Positions 9,574-17,961 of a stretch of 64,000 nucleotides of DNA are shown here, piece by piece. Position 1 is the first letter of the stretch; every line of letters starts with the position of its first letter. The stretch covers positions 62,001-126,000 of the forward strand of contig CACKBP010000003.1 of assembly GCA_902598315.1 (NCBI GenBank), given 5' to 3'. The translations under genes were made by a program, and so were the position numbers. The notes under the pieces were generated by a model. It was not told the DNA's origin and ran no database searches. It saw only the letters and a list, made by a program, of their open reading frames with translations. Origin of the DNA: an uncultured Pelagibacteraceae bacterium. GTDB taxonomy: Bacteria; Pseudomonadota; Alphaproteobacteria; Pelagibacterales; Pelagibacteraceae.

Positions 9574-9579
9574 TATAAT
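9574..9579 (+). promoter_or_regulatory. Candidate -10 element for hemB
   Basis: A perfect TATAAT lies 40 bp upstream of the hemB ATG in the 76-bp gap between divergent rpiB and hemB. No good -35 is seen at the right distance. The gap is so AT-rich that a chance match is possible. Confidence 0.3.
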
Positions 9580-9619
9580 AATATTTATCGCATTACATTA
9601 TAAATAATCAAGGCTTTAC

Positions 9620-10612
9620 ATGAAAATTATAGGTTCTTTCCCTAAAACCAGACTCAGAAGATTAAGAAAATCAAGTTGGATAAGAAACCTGGTATCGGAA
9701 AATGCAATATCTAGCAATGATCTTATTTTACCTATTTTTGTTAGGGAAGGAAAAAATAAAGTCGAGTCTATTAAATCCATGCCTGGAGTCAACAGATATA
9801 CAGTTGATAAATTAGCAATAATTTTATCCAAAGTAAAAAAATTCAAAATACCAGCGGTAGCGCTCTTTCCTTTTACACCTAATAATAAAAAAAATATTAA
9901 TGGGTCCGAAGCTTTGAGTCCAAATAATTTGATATGTAAGAGTCTTAGGCTAATTAAATCTAGATTTCCTGAGATAGGAGTAATGTGTGATGTTGCTTTA
10001 GATCCTTACACATCCCATGGACATGATGGTATTTTAATAAATAACGAAATTGATAATGATGAGACCATAAAGATTTTAATTAAGCAGGCCATACTTCAAG
10101 CTAAAATGGGATGTGATATCATAGCACCATCAGATATGATGGATGGAAGAATCGGAGAGATAAGAAAAGCTTTAGATAAAAATAATTTTAAGAATGTGAG
10201 TATTTTGTCCTACGCTGTAAAGTATGCATCTAATTTTTATGGTCCATTTAGGGATGCTGTGGGTAGTAAATCTAAATTAAAAAAAGATAAAAAAACTTAT
10301 CAAATGGACTATAGGAATATAACAGAGTCTTTCAGAGAAGTAGGTTTAGATATAAAAGAAGGAGCTGATATGATTATGGTTAAGCCTGGGATGATTTATT
10401 TAGATGTAATAAGCAAAATAAAAAATCAATTTAAGGTGCCAGTAGTTGCTTATCAAGTTTCCGGTGAATATAGTTTGATAAAAAGCGGTATTAATAAAAA
10501 TTTAATTGATGATAACGCAATAATCGAAAGTTTACTTGCTTTTAAAAGAGCTGGTGCATGTGCCATTGTTACTTATTTCGCTCTAGATCTAGCTAAAAAA
10601 TTAAATAATTAA
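9620..10612 (+). CDS. hemB: Delta-aminolevulinic acid dehydratase (porphobilinogen synthase)
   Basis: 330 residues, complete. Condenses two aminolevulinate molecules to porphobilinogen in heme synthesis. Seen: PIFVREGKNKVESIKSMPGV, VMCDVALDPYTSHGHDGI, APSDMMDGRIGEIRKALD, the first Schiff-base Lys in YAVKYASNFYGPFRDA and the second in MIMVKPGMIYLDVI. The metal loop has Asp rather than the Cys triad (DVALDPYTSHGHDG), so this is the Mg-type, not Zn-type, enzyme. Single plus-strand gene between two minus-strand units; its stop shares a TTAA with the recO stop (4-bp convergent overlap). Confidence 0.97.
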   Translation: MKIIGSFPKTRLRRLRKSSWIRNLVSENAISSNDLILPIFVREGKNKVESIKSMPGVNRYTVDKLAIILSKVKKFKIPAVALFPFTPNNKKNINGSEALSPNNLICKSLRLIKSRFPEIGVMCDVALDPYTSHGHDGILINNEIDNDETIKILIKQAILQAKMGCDIIAPSDMMDGRIGEIRKALDKNNFKNVSILSYAVKYASNFYGPFRDAVGSKSKLKKDKKTYQMDYRNITESFREVGLDIKEGADMIMVKPGMIYLDVISKIKNQFKVPVVAYQVSGEYSLIKSGINKNLIDDNAIIESLLAFKRAGACAIVTYFALDLAKKLNN

Positions 10613-11289
10613 GAAAAATAATTTTCTAAAAGAATACGTGACTTTGGAAAAGTTAAATTATTTGGAGTAAAAAATTTATTTTGAATTATACTTCTGGTAA
10701 AATTTAGGGATATCTTTACTATTTTTTTATCAATAATTTTCGGTATCTTTTTCAAAATTAAATATTCTGGAATATCATAATTTATATTATCAATTTTTAT
10801 TTTTTTAATTCCTGATTGAGATGGAGTTTCATTTATAAACTGACTAAGGTTTGAGTCATATCCTAATTCTTTTATTAGATTTAATTCAAAAAATATGAAT
10901 AAAATTATCCAATTATCTAACTTTAAAGAATCAATAAATTTTTCAAACGATTGATATATATTTATATTAGGCTGTGACTCAGGTAATAAAGTATTTAATA
11001 TTGAGCATAATGAAATTAATGCTGTCGTTCTTCTTTTATCATCGAAATAAATAGGTGAAATTGGTCTTATTAGTTCTGTTTTAAAATAACCAATTTTATT
11101 CTCATTTTTAATATTATGTACAATGAACAGTTTATTGGCTAATTGAAGATAATTTCTTATTTTTCTAGAGGTTCCGCCATATACTACACCCGAGATTTTT
11201 CCTTTTGATTGTGAAAATACGTTAATTATATTTGCGTTTTCTCTAAATTTTTTTTTAGATATTAAATAACATTCACCTTCCCAATTCAT
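10609..11289 (-). CDS. recO: DNA repair protein RecO
   Basis: 226-residue member of the RecO family, which loads RecA on SSB-coated DNA in the RecFOR pathway. The N-terminal OB fold begins MNWEGECYLISKKKFREN and includes HSG-like SQSKGKISGVVYGG; the rest is helical. Sequence conservation of RecO is low, so much of the call rests on synteny: it ends the rnc operon as in other alphaproteobacteria. The start overlaps the rnc stop by 4 bp; the era gene normally found between rnc and recO is missing. Confidence 0.87.
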   Translation of the reverse strand: MNWEGECYLISKKKFRENANIINVFSQSKGKISGVVYGGTSRKIRNYLQLANKLFIVHNIKNENKIGYFKTELIRPISPIYFDDKRRTTALISLCSILNTLLPESQPNINIYQSFEKFIDSLKLDNWIILFIFFELNLIKELGYDSNLSQFINETPSQSGIKKIKIDNINYDIPEYLILKKIPKIIDKKIVKISLNFTRSIIQNKFFTPNNLTFPKSRILLENYFS

Positions 11290-11951
11290 ATATTTAAAAT
11301 TTTAAGTAATTTTTCTGCAGCATCTTGCTGAGAATTTTTTTTAGAAGTACCTGTGCCTAATATTTTTTTTGATTTTGGTATTTCTACTTGGGTTTTAAAA
11401 ATTGGCTGATGCTGTGGCCCTGTTTTTTTAAAAAAGGTATATTTGGGTAATATTTTAAATTTTTTCAAACTATATTCTTGTAATTTTGTTTTTGAGTCAA
11501 TAAGAGTAATATTTGACTTGTCAATGTAACTATTCCAATTACTCAAGACAAATTTTTCAGCAAATTTGATGCTAGAGTCTAAGTATATTGCTCCCACAAT
11601 TGCTTCTAAACAATCGCTGATTATTTTATCCAAAGATCGATCTAAATTCTTATGAGACTCACCTAAATATAAATATTTTTTAATATTTAATTTTTTTGCG
11701 ATATCTATACACGTTTTTTTATTTACAAGATTTGCAAACTTTTTATCAATTATCCCCTCTTTTTCATTTGGAAATTTTTCAAGTAATTTTTTTGAAATAA
11801 TCAAACCTAAAACTCTATCACCAAGAAATTCTAGTTTTTCATTATTTGTGATATTATCATAACTTTTATGAATAAAAGATTGGTGTAATAATTTTTTATT
11901 TTTAAATGAATACTTAATTTTATCCTCAAATTCTTTTATAATTATGTTCAC
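11286..11951 (-). CDS. rnc: Ribonuclease III
   Basis: 221-residue double-strand-specific endoribonuclease for rRNA and mRNA processing. The RNase III signature is NEKLEFLGDRVLGLIISKKL (about 37-56), with the second acidic cluster in DCLEAIVGAIYLDSS (about 112-126). A C-terminal dsRNA-binding domain starts about residue 150 (KTKLQEYSLKKFKILPKYTF) and ends SKKNSQQDAAEKLLKIL. Complete and of normal length. Overlaps lepB and recO by 4 bp each. Confidence 0.96.
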   Translation of the reverse strand: MNIIIKEFEDKIKYSFKNKKLLHQSFIHKSYDNITNNEKLEFLGDRVLGLIISKKLLEKFPNEKEGIIDKKFANLVNKKTCIDIAKKLNIKKYLYLGESHKNLDRSLDKIISDCLEAIVGAIYLDSSIKFAEKFVLSNWNSYIDKSNITLIDSKTKLQEYSLKKFKILPKYTFFKKTGPQHQPIFKTQVEIPKSKKILGTGTSKKNSQQDAAEKLLKILNI

Positions 11952-12691
11952 TTTAATCCTTTAAAGGTTCTTTCGGCTCTAAAAGATTTACTTATATTCC
12001 ATATTTTTAGTAAACTACTTATATTTGTATCATTTGAAAAAAAAATTATTTTTGCCTTTCCAACTAAATTTTGTTCAGTAACGTAACCTACTTCATTTAA
12101 AAATCTACTATCTTTTGAGCAGTCGCGATTATCCCCCATTAAAAAGTAATGGTGATCTGGAACTTTATACAGGTTAGTGTTTTGTAAAGTTCCATCACGA
12201 TTATATGTTGCTAAATGTTTGATGCCGTTGGGTAATGTTTCAAGATAAGTCACAGAATTTACAATAAAATTACCACACCTGATAAATTCATTCGATACAG
12301 TCTTCTCTCTTATCACTTTTTTTCCGTTAATGAGTAAATTTCCATTTATAAATTGTATTTCATCGCCAGGTAGTCCTATCAGTCTTTTAATATAATCAGT
12401 TCTATTGTCAGCAGGAGTTTTAAAAACTACTAAATCACCTTGTTTTGGTTTTTTAGAGAAAAAACGATTATTTGAAAAATTTGGACTAAACGGGAATGAA
12501 TGTTTGCTATAGCCATAAGAAAATTTTGTAACAAATATTCTGTCACCTACAAGAAGAGTTGGTTCCATCGACGATGAAGGAATATAAAAAGGTTGAACAA
12601 TTAAAGATCTGATTAAAATTGCAATTAATAAAGCCCAGAATAAAGTTTTTATATTGTCAATAACTGTAGTAATTAATTTTTTATTTTTCAT
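11948..12691 (-). CDS. lepB: Signal peptidase I
   Basis: 247-residue inner-membrane serine protease that removes signal peptides from exported proteins (clients here include Slt and the ABC binding protein). One N-terminal transmembrane helix (about 12-32), then the catalytic Ser41 in PSSSMEPTLLVGD, Lys102 in YIKRLIGLPGDEI, and the box GDNRDCSKDSRFLNEVGYV. Ser/Lys dyad is intact. It lies within the pdxJ-acpS-lepB-rnc chain with 4-bp overlaps. Confidence 0.97.
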   Translation of the reverse strand: MKNKKLITTVIDNIKTLFWALLIAILIRSLIVQPFYIPSSSMEPTLLVGDRIFVTKFSYGYSKHSFPFSPNFSNNRFFSKKPKQGDLVVFKTPADNRTDYIKRLIGLPGDEIQFINGNLLINGKKVIREKTVSNEFIRCGNFIVNSVTYLETLPNGIKHLATYNRDGTLQNTNLYKVPDHHYFLMGDNRDCSKDSRFLNEVGYVTEQNLVGKAKIIFFSNDTNISSLLKIWNISKSFRAERTFKGLK

Positions 12692-13071
12692 AAAGATATA
12701 GTCACAAAAGCAACGGCATAACTTTCTTCATCAGTTAATGAAAGCGAAATCTTATATTTCTTTTTTTTTAACTTTTTTTCGACAATTTTTTTAGTATTAG
12801 CTATAAGTTTTATAAAAGGTTTTCCATTTTTTTCATTTAAAATAATAATCTCATTGAAATTTATACCCTTTGAAATACCTGTGCCTAATGCTTTAGCAAA
12901 AGCTTCCTTAGCAGCAAATCTTTTTGCATAACAATTATTTGTTTTTTGTGTTCTGTTGCATTTTAGAATTTCATTTTTATTAAACAATCTATTTATAACA
13001 GTTTTTTTTTGTAATGTTTTTTTTACTCTACTTACTTTGACAATATCTGTACCTATTCCAAATATTTTCAT
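12688..13071 (-). CDS. acpS: Holo-[acyl-carrier-protein] synthase
   Basis: 127-residue phosphopantetheinyl transferase that activates acyl carrier protein with the 4'-phosphopantetheine arm of CoA. Motifs: GIGTDIVKVSRVKK at the N-terminus with the Mg-binding Asp, KRFAAKEAFAKALGTGI (catalytic Glu), and ISLSLTDEESYAVAFV near the end. The canonical H in the sLSHe motif is replaced by T here (LSLTDEE). 1-bp overlap with pdxJ, 4-bp overlap with lepB. Confidence 0.94.
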   Translation of the reverse strand: MKIFGIGTDIVKVSRVKKTLQKKTVINRLFNKNEILKCNRTQKTNNCYAKRFAAKEAFAKALGTGISKGINFNEIIILNEKNGKPFIKLIANTKKIVEKKLKKKKYKISLSLTDEESYAVAFVTISL

Positions 13072-13793
13072 TATTTAATAGATTTTTTAAATTTTTTTAT
13101 TGTATTGCCAATACCATTGAAGATGGACTCCCCAATTAAAAAATGTCCAATATTGAACTCTTTAATTCCTCTTACTTTTGACAATATTTTAGCAGATTTA
13201 AAAGTGAGACCATGCCCTGCATGAACTTCTAAGCCTAAACTAATACCTAAATCAACTGCTTGTTTTATTTTTAAAATTTCTTTTTTATATTCTTTATTTT
13301 TATTAATCAGATTACATAATTTACCTGTATGAATTTCAACACAATCTGCATTTAAAAACTTGGATAACTTGATATCTCTTACGCTTGGTTCAATAAATAA
13401 ACTAACTCTAGATTTATTTTTTTTTAATTTTTTAATCATTTTGTTCAAAAAATTTTTTTTGTAATTTAAATTAAGACCTCCTTCTGTTGTTATTTCTTGT
13501 CGCTTTTCAGGTACTATACAAATAAATTTTGGTTTTCTTTTTAAGGCTATTTGAAGCATTTCTCTTGTTGCAGCTATCTCAAGATTTAATGGGATTTTTA
13601 ATTTTGATTTTATCTCTTTTAGATCTTTATCATTAATATGTCTTCTATCCTCTCTTAAATGAACAGTAATCGAGTCAGCTCCCATTTTCTGAGCTAACAA
13701 AGCAGCTCTAATTGGTTTAGGATATATCTCTCCCCTTGCATTTCTAACGGTAGCAACATGATCGATATTAACTCCAAGTCTAATTCTCGACAT
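13071..13793 (-). CDS. pdxJ: Pyridoxine 5'-phosphate synthase
   Basis: 240-residue TIM barrel that makes pyridoxine phosphate from 3-amino-1-phosphohydroxyacetone and deoxyxylulose phosphate, the last ring-forming step of the DXP-dependent vitamin B6 route. Motifs: LGVNIDHVATVRNARG at the start, GADSITVHLREDRRHI, EIAATREML, CIVPEKRQEITTEGGL, and LEVHAGHGLTF near the end. All catalytic segments appear intact. It is located in the conserved pyrE-pdxJ-acpS-lepB order, with 1-bp overlaps on both sides. Confidence 0.97.
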   Translation of the reverse strand: MSRIRLGVNIDHVATVRNARGEIYPKPIRAALLAQKMGADSITVHLREDRRHINDKDLKEIKSKLKIPLNLEIAATREMLQIALKRKPKFICIVPEKRQEITTEGGLNLNYKKNFLNKMIKKLKKNKSRVSLFIEPSVRDIKLSKFLNADCVEIHTGKLCNLINKNKEYKKEILKIKQAVDLGISLGLEVHAGHGLTFKSAKILSKVRGIKEFNIGHFLIGESIFNGIGNTIKKFKKSIK

Positions 13794-14374
13794 TAAAGAT
13801 TTCTACTTCCGGGTTTTACTGCTTTTAAAGATTTTAGTGAGTCTGGTAAACTATCTGCTTTGTACGTAGGTATATCTAATTTAACTTGAGCCACTATTTT
13901 TTTATTTATTAAAGATTTTCCATTAGATCTGTCTATTAAACATGCATATCCTATTACATTTGCATCAAAATCTTTGACTAGTTGAGCACATTCTAGGCTT
14001 GATTTACCAGTGGTTATTACATCTTCAACAATTAATATATTTTGATTTTTTTTAATTAAAAAATCTCTTCTTAAATTGAATTTACCATTAACTCTCTCTG
14101 TAAAAATAGTCTCTTTTTTAAGTATCCTTCCTATTTCGTAACCAATTACAATGCCTCCCATTGCCGGTGATAAAATTAAATCAAAATTTTCAAATTCGTT
14201 ATTAATTTTTTCAGATAGAGACAAACAAATTTTTTCAGCTTTATCTGGTTTGCTCATAAGTTGAGCGCATTGAACATACTTTGGACTATGTAGTCCAGAT
14301 GTCAAAATGAAATGCCCCTCTAAAAGTGCATTAGTTTCTTTTAAAATTTTCAAAGATTCTTCTAATGAAAGCAT
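13793..14374 (-). CDS. pyrE: Orotate phosphoribosyltransferase
   Basis: 193 residues; adds PRPP to orotate to give OMP in pyrimidine synthesis. Seen: ALLEGHFILTSGLHSPKYVQ at about 17-36, and the PRPP-binding loop NILIVEDVITTGKSS (about 109-123). Reading starts inside the 3' end of spoT, an overlap of 44 bp, larger than any other in this operon; the conserved N-terminal helix SLEESLKILKETNALLEG supports this start. Works with pyrB at 36056-37000; a catalytically competent dihydroorotase is not in the window. Confidence 0.95.
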   Translation of the reverse strand: MLSLEESLKILKETNALLEGHFILTSGLHSPKYVQCAQLMSKPDKAEKICLSLSEKINNEFENFDLILSPAMGGIVIGYEIGRILKKETIFTERVNGKFNLRRDFLIKKNQNILIVEDVITTGKSSLECAQLVKDFDANVIGYACLIDRSNGKSLINKKIVAQVKLDIPTYKADSLPDSLKSLKAVKPGSRNL

Positions 14375-16079
14375 TTTTTTTCTGTTTGTGTCGAATAATT
14401 TTAAAATTTAAATTACTTTGCTTTATTTGACTTATCAAGTTTGTGAAATTTTTCAAATCTTTAATTTGTAAATCGAAAGAAAAAGTTAAATGTTCTTTAT
14501 GCCTCTTAATTATTTCTAAATTTATGATATTTCCCTTATTAAGGCCTATAAGAGAGGTTATGTGTCCTAAAACCCCTGGTTTGTGAGGTAAGTCAACCTC
14601 AATTGTGCTCGTATAGTTTTTTTTACTTTCTTTTGATGATTCTGTAGATTTATCTTGCCAATATCTTCTTATGGCTGAACGTGCTTTACCAGTAGTAGAT
14701 GATGATAACCAATGTAATGAGGGTGAAGCATTTTTTGATGTTTCAATGTTTACTAAGTCTCCATTCTTTAAAATAGTTTGTAATGTTGCATTGCTTCCAT
14801 TTATGCTGCAACCTATTGCGCTATTTCCAACTTTTGTATGAACGGCGTAAGCAAAGTCTATAGGAGTCGCTTTTTTTGGTAATTTAATAACAGCTCCTTT
14901 AGGTGTAAAACAAAATACATTTTCTTGAAACATTTGAAGTTTAGTAAACTCATAATAATGTTCTGGACTTGTACCAGCTTCGATAATTTCAACAAGATCT
15001 CTTAACCAGTCATACTCTTTCCATGAAAGTTCTGAAAATTTTTCTGATGATTTATATTTCCAATGTGAAGCTATACCCCTTTGTGCAAATTCATGCATAT
15101 CATGAGTTCTTATCTGAATTTCGATCCTACTCTTTTTAGGGCCAATAACTGCCGTATGTATAGATTTATATTTGTTTATTTTAGGTGTTGAGATATAATC
15201 CTTAAACTTACCTGGAATAGTAGAAAATCTGCTGTGGAAAATTCCTAATGTTTTGTAACAATCTTCAACAGTGTTAACTATTACTCTAAATCCTATGATA
15301 TCAGTTAATTGTTCTAAAGATATTTTCTTATTTTGTATTTTTCTCCAAATTGAAAAAGGTGTCTTTTCTCTACCAGTGATTGTTGCAATAATTCCATTTT
15401 TTTTTAATATTTCTATCAACTCATGTGAAATGGTTTTAAATGTATCTTGTTTATTGTTTTTTATAAAATTGAGCCTTTTAATAATTAAATCTCTTGCTGG
15501 TTTATTTAAAACAGAGAATGAGAGGTCTTCTAATTCATCTCGTATACGGTTCATACCCATTCTGTCAGCTAGTGGAGCATAAATTTCCATTGTCTCTTTT
15601 GCTTTTCTTATGATTTTTTCCTTATCTTTTACAAATTCTATGGTCCTCATGTTGTGTAATCTATCTGCTAATTTTACTAGTAAAACTCTTATATCTTTTG
15701 AGGTAGCTAATATTAATTTTCTAAAATTTTCAGCTTTTGAGTCACTTGATGCTTGATCTTCTAACGCAGAAATTTTTGTGACGCCTTCAACTAAATTAGC
15801 TACTTCTTCACCAAATTCCTTTTTAACAGTTTCATAAGTAACATTAGTGTCTTCAATAGTGTCATGTAGTAAACCAGTTGTAATTGTAGCGCTATCAAGT
15901 TTAAGTTCAGTTAATATTTTAGCGACAGCTACTGGGTGTATAATATATGGAACACCTTCTTCTCTTTTTTGATTTTGATGAGCTTCCATCGCAAAACTGT
16001 AAGCTTTTTTTAAAGATTCAGAATTTAGAAATCTGTTGTAAGATTTTATTTTATCAATTAATTCATTATTATTAATCAT
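14331..16079 (-). CDS. spoT: Bifunctional (p)ppGpp synthetase/hydrolase (RSH), compact form
   Basis: 582 residues, short against about 700-740 for most RelA/SpoT proteins. Order: HD hydrolase domain (H48, HDTIEDT at 72-78, KLADRLHNMRT), synthetase (TDIIGFRVIV about 259-268, GKFKDYI like the bifunctional RFKD loop, YKSIHTAV about 304-311, EIQIRTHDMH about 320-329), TGS (VFCFTPKGAVIKLPKKATPI from about 388), a truncated helical stretch (KARSAIRRYWQDK about 464-476), then ACT (EVDLPHKPGVLGHITSLIG from about 494). The zinc-finger/RIS segment with its conserved Cys residues is absent between helical stretch and ACT. Both activities should be retained. Overlaps folK by 4 bp and pyrE by 44 bp. Confidence 0.94.
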   Translation of the reverse strand: MINNNELIDKIKSYNRFLNSESLKKAYSFAMEAHQNQKREEGVPYIIHPVAVAKILTELKLDSATITTGLLHDTIEDTNVTYETVKKEFGEEVANLVEGVTKISALEDQASSDSKAENFRKLILATSKDIRVLLVKLADRLHNMRTIEFVKDKEKIIRKAKETMEIYAPLADRMGMNRIRDELEDLSFSVLNKPARDLIIKRLNFIKNNKQDTFKTISHELIEILKKNGIIATITGREKTPFSIWRKIQNKKISLEQLTDIIGFRVIVNTVEDCYKTLGIFHSRFSTIPGKFKDYISTPKINKYKSIHTAVIGPKKSRIEIQIRTHDMHEFAQRGIASHWKYKSSEKFSELSWKEYDWLRDLVEIIEAGTSPEHYYEFTKLQMFQENVFCFTPKGAVIKLPKKATPIDFAYAVHTKVGNSAIGCSINGSNATLQTILKNGDLVNIETSKNASPSLHWLSSSTTGKARSAIRRYWQDKSTESSKESKKNYTSTIEVDLPHKPGVLGHITSLIGLNKGNIINLEIIKRHKEHLTFSFDLQIKDLKNFTNLISQIKQSNLNFKIIRHKQKKNAFIRRIFENFKRN

Positions 16080-16591
16080 GTTTGAATATTAACATTTTTA
16101 CGCAATCTTGTAATCTCAATCCTAGATTTTTGACTTAATTTATTTATTAAAAATCGGGCATTTTGCTTTAATATTGGATGTGTCCAATTAGGATCAATCT
16201 GAAAAATTGGATATAGGACAAAATTTCTTAAATGTGACTTTGGATGCGGTAATGTCAATTTTTTTGTATTAATAACTAATCCTTTAAAATCTATAATATC
16301 AATATCAATAATTCTTGGTTCATTTTTTTTTTTTCTTACTCTTCCTAATTTTTTCTCAATAAAGTGTATTTCTTTAAGTAATTTAAGATAATTATATTCG
16401 TAATTTGCGTATATACCAATATTTAGAAATTTAGGCAGTTTTTGATTTGGATACGAAGGTGTTTCATAAAAATTTGAAATTTTTTTTATCTTTAATTTTT
16501 TTTGACTAAGAAGATCAACGGCAATTAGAATATTTGTAGATTTTGATCCAAAATCTGAAACTAAATTTGAGCCTAAGTTTAGATGAATCAT
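16076..16591 (-). CDS. folK: 2-amino-4-hydroxy-6-hydroxymethyldihydropteridine pyrophosphokinase
   Basis: 171-residue HPPK of folate synthesis; transfers pyrophosphate from ATP to the pterin. Motifs: [18 protein letters not shown] at the start, FYETPSYPN (S..Y.T.P), [19 protein letters not shown] and [35 protein letters not shown] (the HP..R.FVL.P core). Complete. It overlaps the spoT start and smpB stop by 4 bp each; an rpoZ gene often lies between folK and spoT in related bacteria, but there is no room here. Confidence 0.94.
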   Translation of the reverse strand: MIHLNLGSNLVSDFGSKSTNILIAVDLLSQKKLKIKKISNFYETPSYPNQKLPKFLNIGIYANYEYNYLKLLKEIHFIEKKLGRVRKKKNEPRIIDIDIIDFKGLVINTKKLTLPHPKSHLRNFVLYPIFQIDPNWTHPILKQNARFLINKLSQKSRIEITRLRKNVNIQT

Positions 16592-17061
16592 TTATTATTT
16601 TTAGTTAACAATCTTGCTCTTTCTCTATTCCAGTCTCTTGTTTTTTTTACATGTCTTTTATCATAAAGTTTTTTTCCTTTTGCTACTGCTAATTCAACTT
16701 TAACTTTTCCTTTTAAAAAATACATTTTTGTTGGAACTAGTGTTAGACCATCTTGGTTTATACGGCCAATTAACTTATTAATTTCTTTTTTTTTAAGGAG
16801 TAATTTTCTATCACCTTTTGGATTATGATTGTTATACGAAGACTGTCTATAAAGGGGTATATGTGAATTAATTAAATATATTTCTCCGTTATTATCTAAA
16901 GCATACGCATCAGCGATACTTCCTTTGCCATCTCGTAGCGATTTTACCTCAGATCCTTTCAAAGCAATACCAGCCTCGATAATTTCCATAAAAAAATAAT
17001 TAAAATTAGCTTTTCTATTCAAACAAATTATTTTTTTTCCAGGAATTGAATTTTGTTTCAT
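16588..17061 (-). CDS. smpB: SsrA-binding protein SmpB
   Basis: 157-residue partner of tmRNA in rescue of stalled ribosomes. Family core: [43 protein letters not shown]-type segment, [22 protein letters not shown] region and the C-terminal tail [20 protein letters not shown] that mimics the codon-anticodon helix. Complete. 1-bp overlap with dapA and 4-bp with folK. The tmRNA gene itself is not in the window. Confidence 0.97.
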   Translation of the reverse strand: MKQNSIPGKKIICLNRKANFNYFFMEIIEAGIALKGSEVKSLRDGKGSIADAYALDNNGEIYLINSHIPLYRQSSYNNHNPKGDRKLLLKKKEINKLIGRINQDGLTLVPTKMYFLKGKVKVELAVAKGKKLYDKRHVKKTRDWNRERARLLTKNNK

Positions 17062-17930
17062 TAAAGTAATTTTGCTACTTTAAGAGCCTCAGATACTTTT
17101 TTTTTGGTTTCCTCTCTTATTTCTACTAATGGCAATCTTACAGTCGGCTCGCACATTTTAAGCAATGAAGCTGCATATTTAACTGGAGAAGGGTTGCTCT
17201 CAATGAAAAGTGATGAATGTAAAGGTTGAAGAATTTTATCTAGCTCAATAGCTTTATTAAAATTTTCCTTACAGGCTTTTTGAAATTCAGAGGATAGTTT
17301 AGCTGCTATATTTGCAGTAACACCTATAGCACCCACTCCACCTCTTTTATTAAATTCTAAAGCGTTATCATCATTTCCTGTTAGTTGAATAAAATCTTTA
17401 CCCATCGTTTTTAGTTGCTGATCAACCCTATTTAAATCACCAGTAGCATCTTTCACCCCAACAATATTTTTAAGCTCATATAATTTTGCCATTGTATCAA
17501 CCGTCATATCTATAACCGATCTTGATGGAATATTATAAATAATGATTGGTATACCAACGCTATCATTGATCTTTTTGTAGTGCTGATAAAGTCCTTCTTG
17601 AGTTGGTTTGTTGTAATAAGGAGTAACTACTAATAAAGCATCTGATCCAGCTTTTTCTGCAAATTTTGATAGATCAACTGCCTCATCTGTAGAGTTTGAG
17701 CCTGTCCCTGCAACGATAGGTATTTTACCTTTACACTCACTAACAGCAATTTCTATTATTTTTTTGTGTTCAGTATGAGATAAAGTAGGTGATTCTCCAG
17801 TAGTGCCTCCAGGCACGACTCCATTAGTACCATTAACTAAGTGATAATTTATTAATTTCCTGTATGTATCTTCGTCAAGTTTATCATTTTTAAATGGTGT
17901 AATTAATGCAACAATTGATCCTTTAAGCAT
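17061..17930 (-). CDS. dapA: 4-hydroxy-tetrahydrodipicolinate synthase
   Basis: 289 residues; first committed step of lysine/diaminopimelate synthesis, condensing pyruvate with aspartate semialdehyde. Motifs: [36 protein letters not shown], Tyr in [18 protein letters not shown], Schiff-base Lys in [10 protein letters not shown] longer in-frame reading begins 27 codons upstream, but the family start MLKGS at 17930 is chosen. First gene of a ten-gene minus-strand unit running to recO. It is 31 bp from the divergent slt start, so both promoters must extend into the neighbouring coding sequence or be very short. Confidence 0.97.
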   Translation of the reverse strand: MLKGSIVALITPFKNDKLDEDTYRKLINYHLVNGTNGVVPGGTTGESPTLSHTEHKKIIEIAVSECKGKIPIVAGTGSNSTDEAVDLSKFAEKAGSDALLVVTPYYNKPTQEGLYQHYKKINDSVGIPIIIYNIPSRSVIDMTVDTMAKLYELKNIVGVKDATGDLNRVDQQLKTMGKDFIQLTGNDDNALEFNKRGGVGAIGVTANIAAKLSSEFQKACKENFNKAIELDKILQPLHSSLFIESNPSPVKYAASLLKMCEPTVRLPLVEIREETKKKVSEALKVAKLL

Positions 17931-17961
17931 AAAATAATATAAGATAGATATCCTTAAACTT

